64,000 bases of DNA from positions 248,001 to 312,000 of the forward strand of contig JADNRV010000047.1 of the NCBI GenBank assembly GCA_015499995.1, given 5' to 3'. The notes beneath the pieces were generated by a model. It had not been told where the DNA came from. It was given only the letters and a program-made list of their open reading frames with translations, and made no database searches. Within the stretch, counting starts at the first letter, position 1. Every line of letters starts with the position of its first letter. Both the position numbers and the translations under genes were made by a program. This DNA is from Flammula alnicola. Its lineage: Eukaryota > Basidiomycota > Agaricomycetes > Agaricales > Strophariaceae. Shown one piece after another: positions 34,138 through 44,737 of this stretch.

Positions 34138-35552
34138 TCAATTCTTGAGCAATGCACTTACCGATCCGTATTTTCTCCAAGGAATCATCTGCAACACCAC
34201 AATTCCCTTTTCTTCAAGTTGTCGTATTCCCGGAGCCCGACGCAGTGCCTCAACATACGGACCGGGTTCCTCGCCATCCGCCACATAATATCCCACACTA
34301 ACAGCGACCGTCTTCAAATTCTGGAACATATCCTGCAACCGCCCAACGAGGTCCAACCAAGGGAAGCTTTCCAACTCTGCCGCCTCGTCCCCGGGGGTTT
34401 CACCAGACGGTCCGAAAATGAGTACAATTTCCTCTAGCGAGGGCGAATTCGAAGCCAGATTGGAGAGCAACGTCCACATCGTTGACAGCATTGGCAACAT
34501 CTCCTCCCCTGATCGGGAGATGCGATCCAATGTGATAGTTCCAATGTGAAAAATGCGTACATTAACGCATTGCGAGAGGTCCACAGAGTTGTAATAAGGC
34601 AAGCAATCTGCAAACAGATTTAGTGAAGTCATATCGGGGGGTATCGAAACGTTTGCTTACGGATATCAACATATGGATCGGACAACTTTATGAAAAGATG
34701 GTGGAGAGATGGCCCAACCTGTCGTAAGAACCTTGAGATGAAAGGAGTGTATGCCTCGCTATTCATCCTGCCCATAGGACGGAGCCGAAGCTGGAACGAT
34801 TCAACTGTAACGTCGAGATGGTTAGTGCCCAGTGGATCCCATACGTCTTTCAAAAGCAAGAGCGAACAAGCATCGAGTGACTTTAAGTGAATTTGGCGTC
34901 GGAAGGTCGAGGAGTTATGAGAGAGATCGGGAATGTCCTCATCGTCGAACTGTAGGTTGTACAGTGTAATTGTCTTTGTAGACGGTCGGAGCCTCACGAA
35001 AAACTCCACCAAGTCGTTTTGCTGGTACGTTGTGAACTCCACAGAGTCAAGGTGGAATTCTGTGATATCGAGCTGGAAGAATAAGTCTCGAATGTGGGGC
35101 GGGATGCAAGGCCACCATATCGATGTCAGCCGGAGAGTCTTCAGGTTTGGCAAATTAGCGGTGATACGAGGAATATTCCTGGTCGGACGGTACTTATACG
35201 TGAGCCGAGGATGGAATCGCTCTTTGAGGTGAAGGGACTCGACGGCATTTGCAAAGCTCGTCCAAGGAGCGTCAAGGAGGGCGAGGAAAGCGTCGAACTT
35301 CTTATCGCTATCGTTGAATTCCAGCGTGGCAAAGAGATGAAGGCGACTTCTGATCAGGGTCTGCTTGGATGTGCGACCCAGAGCTAGTAAAGTCAGCCTA
35401 TCATTATGGAGGTGATCGGTAATCCGATCCAAAAGTTCAGGGGGGATGGTGTTGAAGGAGGTATTGTTGTCGTCACTGGAATTAAAGAGACGTTCAATAG
35501 ACGTAGGAAGCATCCTTCCAATCAGTCCTTGGGGGAGGGATAAGTTGAACAT
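34138..35552 (-). CDS. F-box protein, left copy
   Basis: Exon 1 is 35552-34661 and exon 2 is 34607-34138, with one 53-nt intron (GTAAGC...TTGCAG). The joined frame gives 453 residues without a break. Residues about 33-75 (TIPPELLDRITDHLHNDRL, LLALGRTSKQTLIRSR, LFATLEF) form an F-box, the SKP1-binding motif of SCF ubiquitin ligases; the rest has leucine-rich strands such as LPNLKTLRLTSIWWPCI and SLEEIVLI, as in mushroom F-box/LRR-like proteins that vary in substrate. Start: the first ATG in the frame, MFNLSLPQ, which is conserved in the second copy. By eye about 20 of the 307 residues of the first exon differ from the copy at 51.5 kb. Its substrate is unknown. Confidence 0.85.
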
Positions 35553-36037
35553 TTTCGCAGTGGTATATGGAACTTGCCATACAGTAACCTATTATAACCA
35601 CTCAGCAACGGCAGTGCGGTGATGGGATTGGATGCGATGGGACAGTGTGATGCAACCTTCACGTTAAGGGAGGTGGCCAGCGGTTCAACGGGATTGAAAT
35701 ATTGACAGGGGATATCGAAAATGTCGGATCTTATGTAAAACCCTAATTTGTTGTAATCGTCACGCATCCGGCCTGGGTAGATCAAAATTTCATCACACGA
35801 TCTGATTCGAGTCGTTGAATTTAAGCCGGAAGCAACTTTGCAATCAAAGTTCTCCTCGAAAACTTACTGGATACCTTAATTTGCAGGCTTTTCAACGCTG
35901 GAACGTACGAATCTCATCCGCTGCACCATGTTCCATGGTATCTATCTTGGTTGTTCAAACCGGATTGCATGGATGGCTTGTGCTGGCTGCTAGCTAGATT
36001 GTTCGCGGTACCGTGTCCGAAATACAGCTCAGAAGAA

Positions 36038-36473
36038 ATGGATCACAATGAACCGGAGTCGGTTCATATCGTCACGTCGTATCGGCTCCTTGTGTCTGCC
36101 ACAGTCTTTAGCATCGGCATGTTGAAAGCAAGCCTTACCTACTCTGGTCTGTCTACGGGTGCGAACTGGGTTGAATGGGTGCTGGGAGTTGTGATTACTT
36201 CCATGTGCGTACTCTGCTGTGCGCTCAATGAGATGTCATACTAATAAATTGCTCTTCCATTCAGTCTTTACTTCGTAGGGCTATACGAAAACAACTCTGT
36301 TGGGTTGTGGTCAGCCTTCTTTGGCAGAGATCGCGCTTATGTTGTCCGCACTGGTATGTCCCAATGCCCATTGTCCATCTACGAAAATTGCAGACCTCAT
36401 GTACCACCCAGGCCTTAAAGGAACCTTGAAGCTGATGATCATCGTCGCGTCGCTGACGCTGATGCCCCTGTGA
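36038..36473 (+). CDS. Small three-helix membrane protein
   Basis: Three exons: 36038-36204, 36265-36353 and 36394-36473, with introns of 60 and 40 nt. They join to 111 residues in one frame. Three hydrophobic segments are visible: LLVSATVFSIGMLKASLTY, WVLGVVITSI-LYFVGLY and LKLMIIVASLTLMPL at the very end. The pattern resembles small fungal membrane proteins with a GLYE.NS..LW motif; here GLYENNSVGLW. I know no function. It sits inside the only part of the left duplication arm that is missing from the right arm, on the opposite strand to the F-box gene, so it was either inserted in the left arm or deleted from the right. The second intron is short for this window, which lowers certainty. Confidence 0.6.
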
Positions 36474-37691
36474 TGAGCGCTGAGCACCCCTTCTCGGTAT
36501 TCTGAAATGAGCGGTACTCAGCCAAAAGAAATATGCATTTTGGAAGTTTTTCAGCGTTTGGACAGATCGATATCCAGCAGCGGATTGGCCGATGATCGAT
36601 GATGATCGAACTACATGTTTGTGGGTGCAACTGCGTGTGCATTTTGGATCGGACATCAGAATGCGAGGACCCACTCCTTTGCGGATTGAAACGAACAATG
36701 ATCCAGCATTAATGCGACCATTGCGAAAGAGAGTTTAGAGTTTAATCACACCTTAACTCAGTCCTAACCTAAACAGTTCTGCATGCATTGGACACGTTTG
36801 CTCAAACATCGTTGTGATGCTGGCATTGATCTCAATGCAAAGATCGAGAACGCCGCCCATGGAGTTGTGGATACTCCCATCTAATTTTCCACCCACAAGT
36901 GTGCCATCTATCAGTTGGAATATTCGGAAGCTGTGCGTGTGTGGGCGATCTGCCATTCCCAGTGATTCTGAGCGAGGTACTGTTATTTATCGTTAATCTT
37001 GTTCCGACGATTTTCTAGGTGTGTTTTCTTCGGATGTAGGCGCCTGTTGAATCTATAAGAATTTTTTAGAAAAGCTTAACATGGGGTACAGAATACAGTG
37101 CTGAATGTAGTAAATTTATCATGGGGGGGCCAGTTGAATACCGCGATATAATAAAAGGTGCTGTTGCTGTTCGCAGACATTGAGACCCAGTCTTCAAGGA
37201 GGTTATACCACGTTTCGAAAGAGAAGGGGGGGTGGAGGGGGCCCTTTCCAGATGAGCCATTTAGAAAGAGGTCAATTTGCTTGCTTGGAGTGGAAATCCC
37301 CCATTCTGATGTCCCTGAGTCGGCTCTTCGGTATTTTGACTTCAGAAAAGAAATCTAAATGTTTGTCTCCTTGTTCAACTGAAATATCATTTCCTTGATT
37401 TATATCAATACTGTATTCTTGGGCAGTGGACGCAAAGGAATGATGTACCTGTAGTGCTTCCACATCGGATGTGGGCATTGACACCATGAGAAGGCGCTAC
37501 ATATTGTCGGTCCAATTCACGCACACAGATGCTAAGTGTGTACAGCTTCCGTTCTCACATCAGATGTGGGCGTATAGCCAACCCATCGATGATCGAGAAA
37601 GAAGTACATCGAGGGTCCCATTTGGAATTCTCGTATGAAGCGTATCGTAGAATTTCGGGCGATACATGAGCGGGACCGCATTCTTCCATCC

Positions 37692-37700
37692 TATAAAATA
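37692..37700 (+). promoter_or_regulatory. Likely TATA box of the secreted kinase-like gene
   Basis: TATAAAATA lies 82 bases upstream of the ATG at 37782. Two palindromic CACATC(A/G)GATGTGGGC boxes lie further upstream at about 37462-37478 and 37556-37571 and might be activator sites. Position and sequence support a core promoter; no experimental evidence. Confidence 0.45.
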
Positions 37701-37781
37701 GCCATGCATCACTCGGAAATTTCTTCAGGCTGGACCTCTCACGTTATCCCTGGTGGAAATCAGTAAATCACTTCCTTCACG

Positions 37782-39116
37782 ATGCATCACAAAACTCTAC
37801 ATATCTTCTTTGTGCTTCTGTCCTTTCTTGTATACGCAGCGTTTGGGGCTCCAGTTCAATCGTCCCAGGTGCGTCCTTCAATTTGCCATATTCCCTTACA
37901 CCGTTTTTAACCCCTTGTCGGGTTTTGGAAGGGCGATGTTTCATTCCATAGCCTTGCAAAACAGAAATACAATACTGTCCATGAAGCGGTACATGACATA
38001 CATCATAAGGTTGGGGAGGGGACGACTGGCCAAGTTTTCACTCTGAAACAGAAGTATAAAGGCCACCCCGCTGTGGTCAAGGTCATCGACAAGGTTGGAA
38101 CGCCCACGGCTGGTAACCCTGCGACAGAAGCCCAAAATCTCCACCATGTGGATCAGTTGCTCGGCTGGGGACACGACACCACCCACGGCAAGGACACTCA
38201 CTACCTGGTTATGAAGAACATGGGTGTTCCTGCAAGCGTGGCTGGATTGGATGACCATGCCATTAACTCTCTCAACAAAGAGGCTGAGCAGATAGTGTTC
38301 GAAGGTCCGGTTAGGTCCGGTTTTTGGGTACCCGGAGGCTCTAACCGGGACCGAGACCGGTTAGCCTTTGTTCCCAGACCCAAAATAACCGGACCTAACC
38401 GCAAATAACCGCTTATAACCAGTTAGTTGCGGTTAGTAACTGGTTAAGACCGAAAATATTAAAAACCGGTTATAACCAGTATTAACTGCATGTTTGTGAC
38501 TTAGTACAATTTATTGTCCTTCATGTAAGCTTCAAATCGACCCTGGGAACGTTAAATTCGGTAAAGAACTGACTGAGTTATGATTTTATTACATGCTATC
38601 TACTCTTTCGACCGATATTTTATGGTTTTAACCATAACTAAGTCAGTTCTTGACCTAAAATTATGGTCCAGGGCTTGTTTTAATGGCAAAAATGAGGGCT
38701 ACAAATAACCGGTTATAACCGGTCAGTAACCGGTCCTATAACCGCACAATAACCGGTTAGATACTTCTCAAAAACCATTAACCACTAACCGCGGTCCGGT
38801 TATTTGCGGTTAAGGTCCGGTTAGGTCTCGGTTATTTTCCGGTTAATTAACCGGACCTTTAAACACTATGAGCAGAGATATGTCCATCAATTTGGGATGG
38901 AAAATCGGTGAGATCCATGAGTCGATACTTCGTCGTTGGACCGTGACTCACATTGCGAGAATTTCTAGCGACAGGAACGGGAATAATTATGTGTATCATA
39001 AGGGTGACGGTCATCATTGGAAAGCGGAAATCGTTGACTGGGCCCGCGCTCGCCACACAACGCCACATAATCCGACATATGGCCTCCACCCGGAGCCAGT
39101 TCCATCAGTAAAATGA
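37782..39116 (+). pseudogene. Secreted protein-kinase-like gene interrupted by a hAT-type MITE
   Basis: Exon 1 (37782-37868) encodes a signal peptide, MHHKTLHIFFVLLSFLVYAA then FGAPV. After an intron (37869-37964) exon 2 begins at 37965 with a glycine-loop-like VGEGTTGQVF, a VAIK-like HPAVVKVIDK and THYLVMKNMG. At 38293 the exon is cut by a 576-bp element ending at 38868. Counting the duplicated target once (38285-38292 = 38869-38876), the exon resumes at 38877 with RYVHQFGMENR, an intron at 38908-38968 follows, and exon 3 (38969-39116) gives RDRNGNNYVYHKGDG, KAEIVDWARAR and a stop. The coding pieces sum to 594 nt, a whole number of codons (197 residues). The loop NRDRNGNN resembles HRDxxxxN with His replaced and EIVDWA stands at the DFG position. 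Such secreted kinase-like proteins occur in mushrooms; role unknown. Confidence 0.7.
38293..38868. mobile_element. hAT-type MITE (576 bp) with 8-bp target duplication
   Basis: The element starts TAGTGTTCGAAGGTCCGGTTA and ends with the inverse of TAGTGTTTAAAGGTCCGGTTA (19 of 21 bases match). It is flanked by identical 8-bp duplications TGAGCAGA at 38285-38292 and 38869-38876; 8-bp duplications and TIRs beginning TAGTG/CAGTG are typical of hAT transposons. The interior is filled with reiterated AACCGGTTATAACCGG and GGTCCGGTTA motifs on both strands and has no open frame for a transposase. Its insertion splits exon 2 of the secreted kinase-like gene. Confidence 0.9.
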
Positions 39117-40757
39117 CAGGTCCATCTTTCGCCGCTTTCACAGCTTTTGAAAGCGGCAAAAGAGGCAAAAGCTGGAAAGAGGTTTCCGCTTTTGAAATCC
39201 AGGGCCTTAGGCTTTCAAAGAGCTTTTAAAGAGGATGCTCCTTTTAAAGCTGTGAAAGCAGCATTGCAAGGTGTTGAAAAGCTTCACTCAAAGTGGATTC
39301 AAATTGTAGAAAAGTGCTCGAAAATCACTCGAATTCTTGTATATATTGAGCCAACCACTATTCTACTCATTAAGATCACTATCATTATCTATTAGCTCAA
39401 AATCGGGCTCATCTGGGACCAATGATTCATGGATAGGAGGAAGGATGGTCTCCTTTTCGACCTTCGAAGCCTGTACTGCCACGTCGACAATCTTCCCCCA
39501 TTGCCGCTCGGTGGCGCTCGCTCAATTTCCCTACAACCCTAAGCAGATTCGACGTTGTCTTCATGTACACGAGTTTTCCTTCCCGTGTTTCTGTCTTGTT
39601 GCCCTAATTTGTCTGCGAAAAATCGCTGAATGGTCAACCGGACTTAACCTCTTTACCTGCGGTCCAAATATTAATTGCACGTTTGACCTTGACACCGGTA
39701 TACATTAGCAGATGGGATAGATAAGACGACATGATAACTCACTGCTTGGGTGTTGAGAACCAATGCACCAATGGATTTTCTGTCCGATCGTAACTTAGGA
39801 TTGATGGGCGGGATGCTCGAGAGATGTCGAGGGCTGTTTTGCTGAATTTATGTCGCTAATTGGATAAACAATCTTCGATCTGAATAATAGGAAAGCTTAG
39901 AATTGGATGTTAGCACTCACCGGACCTATATTCATGTGTGCTTGATATATCCATGCTGAAGATTCCGCATACCATCAGGGAGCAGATAATGCATGGTCTT
40001 CTTGCGGTTGAAGAAACATTGAGCAGGGTAGATAGTCTGATTAGATGCTAATAAAGAACCACAACAAAAAACTTACGATGTGTCGCGCATTCCAACGCAA
40101 GAGCAGCAACACCTACACCGCGGGCTGGTCAAGTCAGTTGTCGACACCCATGTCCTTCAAGTCGTTCATTCAGAACATAGGTTGACAACAAGATAGGTGA
40201 GAGAAGGGGCAAACCTGTAAATATGAGCTACGGGTGTGAGTCCGCGCCTGTGTAAACATTGGAGATCGTGCATAATGAGAGGGATAATGGTGGAGGAGGA
40301 AAGAAATGTTCAAAGTTCGAGTGTGAAGTTGCGATTGCGCAATATCAACAAGATCACGTGCTTGCATTTGATGCGTGATGTCCGTTTTGGGACCTTTGGT
40401 CAAAGGGGGAGTTGCTCTCCAAGTAAGTCTTCATTCTTGTATTGAGGATATGGGTCAGTGATACATATGCCAATATTGATTCTTGTGCAGACATTTCACA
40501 CTTGTACGTAGCTTTTTCTCACTCAAAATTCCAAAAGCGGCGAAAGCTATGAAAGCTATAAATGCCTTGTAGAAGCATGTCATAAGCGTCACTCAAGCTG
40601 TCGCAAAAGGGTTCTCAAAGCAAAAGGGGCAAAAGGGACAAAAAGAAAAAGCAAAAGAGGATGTGATTTTACTGATGTCGCCTCGGCCATTCAGGTCGTC
40701 GGAAGTGTCCCACTTGCGTTATAGGATAGATTAGTCGCTAGTAGTATCGCATACATG
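39117..40757. other. Intergenic with AAAGC-rich repetitive patches
   Basis: About 1.6 kb without a supported gene. Two patches rich in GCGGCAAAAG / AAAGCTGTGAAAGC words lie at 39125-39290 and 40525-40660; CTTTCGCCGCTTT at about 39128 and AAAGCGGCGAAAG at about 40534 are inverted to each other, so the pair could bound an old element of about 1.4 kb. The ends are not defined well enough to call it. Confidence 0.35.
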
Positions 40758-42838
40758 CATCAGGAAAACGTCCAGTTGGTCTTTGGCATCTTCGTCTTTA
40801 AGAATACATCTTTGATGTCTTCGCTCAGAAATATTTGTCTTTGATATGTCTTTGGTGCATCTCTGTCTTTGGGAGACAATCTTTGTCTCTGTGAATTGTG
40901 TCTTTGTGTCTTTGGATGTCTTTAGACCAAGCAACGGTCTTAGGTGTCTTTCGATCTATACAGCCTATATGAGTCAATACCTCCTGGCCTCTTGACAGTC
41001 AAGCCTCATCAGAATAAGTACTGACATGCTTGGCTTTACAACGACTTCTACATGACATTGTAGAACCTTCGAGATAGCATGTCACTATTAATTTTTATTT
41101 GTAGAGAGTACAGAAGCTATGATAGGGTGTGGACCACAAGTAGTGTCACCTTTATCCTAATATCCTAACCTGAGTGCCGCAGTCGTGGGCAGCTGGCTAT
41201 GTGCAGTGGGTGCGTTCTAACTTCTCTCGATGTGGAGTGAGCTGCCTTCGTAATGCTCGAGTCACATGGAAGCTTGAGGTTGTGAAAGCGAAATCAGTAA
41301 GGAATTTACGTGGTCCAGCATACTTAATTTATCGGCAATGCAGAAGGTATGAGGATGTTGTTCATTGAAGTCGAGGATGAGGAAAGAACTTAGAAGCGGA
41401 ATCGAATTTGTGCGTCAAGTTCGTTCAAACTCCGATGCACGTGACTCTGTTGATATGGCTGAACTCGAACTCCGACTTATTCTGTTGAATCCGTTCTCCC
41501 CCAACTCCCATCTCGCCCACCGCAAGTGACAGGAATGCAGCCCCGCCCATACAGCCGCACAGCCAGTGTGATGGATATGAGGATCCGGCAATGGCAAAAG
41601 GAGAGGGAACAGGCTTGACAGAGACGTGAGAGGTGAAGAGAAGGCCCCACCCAGGTACAAACTCCCACAAGACTGTTTTTTATTGCCCTCGCTGACCCCG
41701 TCTTCCAGGAAAAACTATCTCAGGGCGATACCGCAGCCGTCGCACCCTCCAAACATAGTACGTCCCCACCCTTCTCTTTTACTCTACATTATACAGGATT
41801 GAACGTTGAACATTCGATTTCAGGAGTGCTGCAACCTCGCTTTAGTCGCCTTGTGCCTGTGGCCTCATCCACTCTGAACCTAACACTGTCCAGGTTGACG
41901 TTAACACGGCACACGCCCCCGGCTGACAACGACCACGATGACTCTGCTATCACCATCCAGCGTCGCCAGCGTGACTGACCGTGAGGGAGAAGCTTGAGGA
42001 TGCTACTAGGTACATGGAAAAACCACCCGCATATACCATCACTGACCATCGACCTACCTCTGGTTCAGGTAGTGTCATAACAATCCGTAAGTCGGTCCAC
42101 ACCTCGCTCATTCTGTGTGCCGCCGCTAACTCTTTATCGACCTTTCATGCAGATAACGTGAGTATGGTCGTTAACAGAGGAGCAGCCTTTGCACTCTAGT
42201 ATATTCCCAATACCGAGGCCATCACCGCAGATGCATGTTCGTGGTTTTATGGCGCTCTTGGCGGCAGGATTCGCCCCATTTTCGTACGTTCTTGTGGACA
42301 ATGTCTGGACATCGAACACAGACTCCTTATGTTCTTTCGCCCTCTTTGCCCCGCAGCCCTCACAAATAGCTTTGGAGGGTTAAACTCCAGCCTCTATCTA
42401 GTTGCCGGAACAGTGCTAGGAATAACGCAGAGTGGATCAGGCTGAGTGGAATGGTCGGTTTAGCAGGTGCGATAGTTTTGCTCTCAGATGGCTGGTAGAA
42501 TTAGGCTACCGCTCCGTATAATGGTCACTACAACTTAATTAAAGCTATTTTCCTTCTATTCTCTTCGAAAATGGCAAAATAAGCTTATTTTAAGAATATC
42601 ACCCACTGCAAAGACCCATCTAGAGATCCATACTCAAAGCAAAGATGGCAAAGACGCGCTTTACAAAGACATCCATATGTCTCTCGGAGATGAAAGTTGT
42701 CTTTGAAAGACGTCAGTCGTCTTTCGGAGACATGTACCTTGATATCCAAAGACGTGTCGTCTTTGACGTCTTTGGCGTCTTTACGTCTTTGCAAAGACGC
42801 CAAAGATGCCCAAAGACGGACTGGACATTTTCCTGATG
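40758..42838. mobile_element. Second CATCAGGAAAA-type terminal-inverted-repeat element
   Basis: The left end CATCAGGAAAACGTCCAGTT (40758) is matched inversely by the right end, which reads ...ACTGGACATTTTCCTGATG and closes at 42838 (TIR of about 19 bp with two mismatches). The ends share CATCAGGAAAAC with the element at 4873-6547. Both subterminal zones are packed with CAAAGAC / GTCTTTG heptamers (40775-40940 and 42600-42825). No transposase is recognisable inside; the interior has scattered intron-like borders. No clear target duplication. Confidence 0.65.
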
Positions 42839-43080
42839 TGTACGGGCTCGATCGTGCTATAACTGGTCATTATTTTATTTTCGTCTCACGGCCAGAGCAC
42901 AAAGTTCGAAAATTCTTCAATCAGAGCTCCCTCTATGCACTCTCTAGGTAATAATGGATGGTTACTAAAAGCGAGTCATAGGCTTCCCGCAGGCTGCCAA
43001 AAATGTAGTAGATATACTACGCAGAAGGGTATTTAAGAGAGGTAAGGCTTGCGCAGCGTTGCAAACAGCCTAGGAGATTC

Positions 43081-44230
43081 TTATTCTCTCGGTTTAAGAA
43101 CTGTGCACAGATCGTAGGTTGTTAAACACTGGACGTGAGCCTGCAAGGCGCCGACGAAGATGTGGAGCGCGTGGAAATGATATCGGTTGTCGACCAAAAA
43201 TTCGACATTGCGGATCGAGGGAAGCCTGAAAATTTCATAGAACGCAATGGATGGGTGCCTCCCCGGGACACACGGTGATGGACAGGGACACAAGGAAAGG
43301 GAGCGAAATAACTCCAATTCTTGGTGGTCTATCGATATCAGCAATTCTAACATCAGCACTGCGGCATTGCATTGCATTGCCTCAGGACGTTGACGATGAC
43401 GATCGACAGGGATCCGTGTTCCGTTTTCATTCTCAGGCCGTCCAACTTCAATCGCGTCCGTCAATCGAGGCCAGATGCTCACCGATATCATGGAGTTGGG
43501 GAAAAAAGCTGAGAGGATGAGATTTTGCAGAGCTGGTGCGTCCATAACTCCTGGGCCTATTTCGGTCGGCAAAGGTGGTGTATGGCAATCGGGAGTATTG
43601 ACGATTGAAAGTTTCTTAAGGTCGGAAACAGGGATGGGGTGAAGTATTCTGTCGAATATACTAACATCACTTGGTAACTCGCCCATGTGAGCAAAATCTC
43701 GCGCCGCATTTTCGAAAACGGAGTGTTAACATCCCAAGACTTTTGCCCAATCGTGAGGAACTTTCAGGGATGTGCTGAAGGATCGAAATATTGAGAGGGA
43801 GCTGTCCTGAGCGAGGCCGCGCCGACCTCCGCTGCCAAGCCCTCGTACGCATCTCTCGTCGTCGAAATAAGAATATGTATCGGACGTCCAAAAACGCGGC
43901 ATTGCATGCGCCAACTGCCTCCAATGATGGCACACGAGTGTGAGCAGAAGCGGCAGGCACTCATCATTAGGCAACGGCGGATGGGGAAAAGTACATAGCT
44001 GCCATTGTTCTTCGATCGCGCTGGATAACCGCTTGCGTGTTTATAATCAAGCGTAGCCTGAATCTTAGTGATTTCTTCGTCCACTTCTGCCAGCTTGGCG
44101 AGGTGTTCGAGAATGAACTCTTCGATTTTGTTGGCCTCCTGGTCGGTAGGAGTATAGTTGATGACTAACGCAGAAGTGAGTGGGGAGTTTTGGCGGCTAT
44201 GTTCACCAACTTTGAACTGTAAGCAGCTAT
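43081..44230 (-). pseudogene. F-box/coiled-coil protein relic
   Basis: On the minus strand NYTPTDQEANKIEEFILEHL followed by LAEVDEEITKIQATLD is the N-terminal coiled coil that precedes the F-box in a very large mushroom family. A frame change near 44030 leads to LSSAIEEQWQL in another frame, and the F-box proper is shortened: LPNDECLPLLLTLVCHHWRQ follows directly, without the expected PPEIL..IF half. After another frame change the C-terminal part (43686-43081) continues with LRR-like strands (VSDLKKLSIVNTP, APALQNLILSAFFP) to a stop. At least two frame breaks and one internal loss make this a pseudogene. It lies between the TIR element and the ABC transporter, in opposite orientation to the latter. 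Confidence 0.65.
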
Positions 44231-44737
44231 TTGAGAATATCGTTTCGCAGCTCACGTAAATCGATGATACACATACTGATTCAGACCCAACGAGTCGGGA
44301 AAAGCCGGCAGAATAAGGTTGCGAGAGGGTGAAATGAAATGAGTCGAGCGGCCTTTTTGTACGTTTCAGAATTGGTGATCTGACTCGACGCAATACATAC
44401 CTTCATGTGTCCAGATGGGCGTGTCGCTCTGGGAAAAAGTGAACGTGGATGGATGGCTATGCTATTGTTTGGCAAAGACTCACATCCCAAATAAATTGGT
44501 TGCCCAATTTGCGTGCGAAAATAATATCTGTGAGAGCGATCTCTTTGACTCCTGCATTGTGTCCTATATTCGAGCATACCACCGAACATGTATCAGCTCG
44601 TTCCTCCTTTGTTGTCATATGGCACCCACGAAAAGCACGCGCAATCGCCGCATTCGCGCCAGTTTTTTCCCTCAAAGGGGCCCGTTTTTGGCTGGACAAA
44701 GAGAGTGCGAATGCTTTATCTGCTGCGTCGTTGACCG

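Larger units (their letters stand above)
33520..37050 (-). repeat. Left arm of an inverted segmental duplication (partner 51130-53600)
   Basis: Reversed, this stretch matches 51130-53600 in order: CCAGCGACCAGCTCTGAGGC (near 33538) pairs with the block near 53570; the F-box genes pair along their whole length; CCATTCC..GTGATTCTGAGC with GAGGTAC and ATTTTCTAG..GT.TTTTCTTCGGATGT (36950-37040) pair with 51150-51240. The left arm is about 1.1 kb longer because 35745-36835, with a small membrane-protein gene, has no counterpart in the right arm. The two arms flank about 14 kb that includes the STE6-like transporter. Confidence 0.85.
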
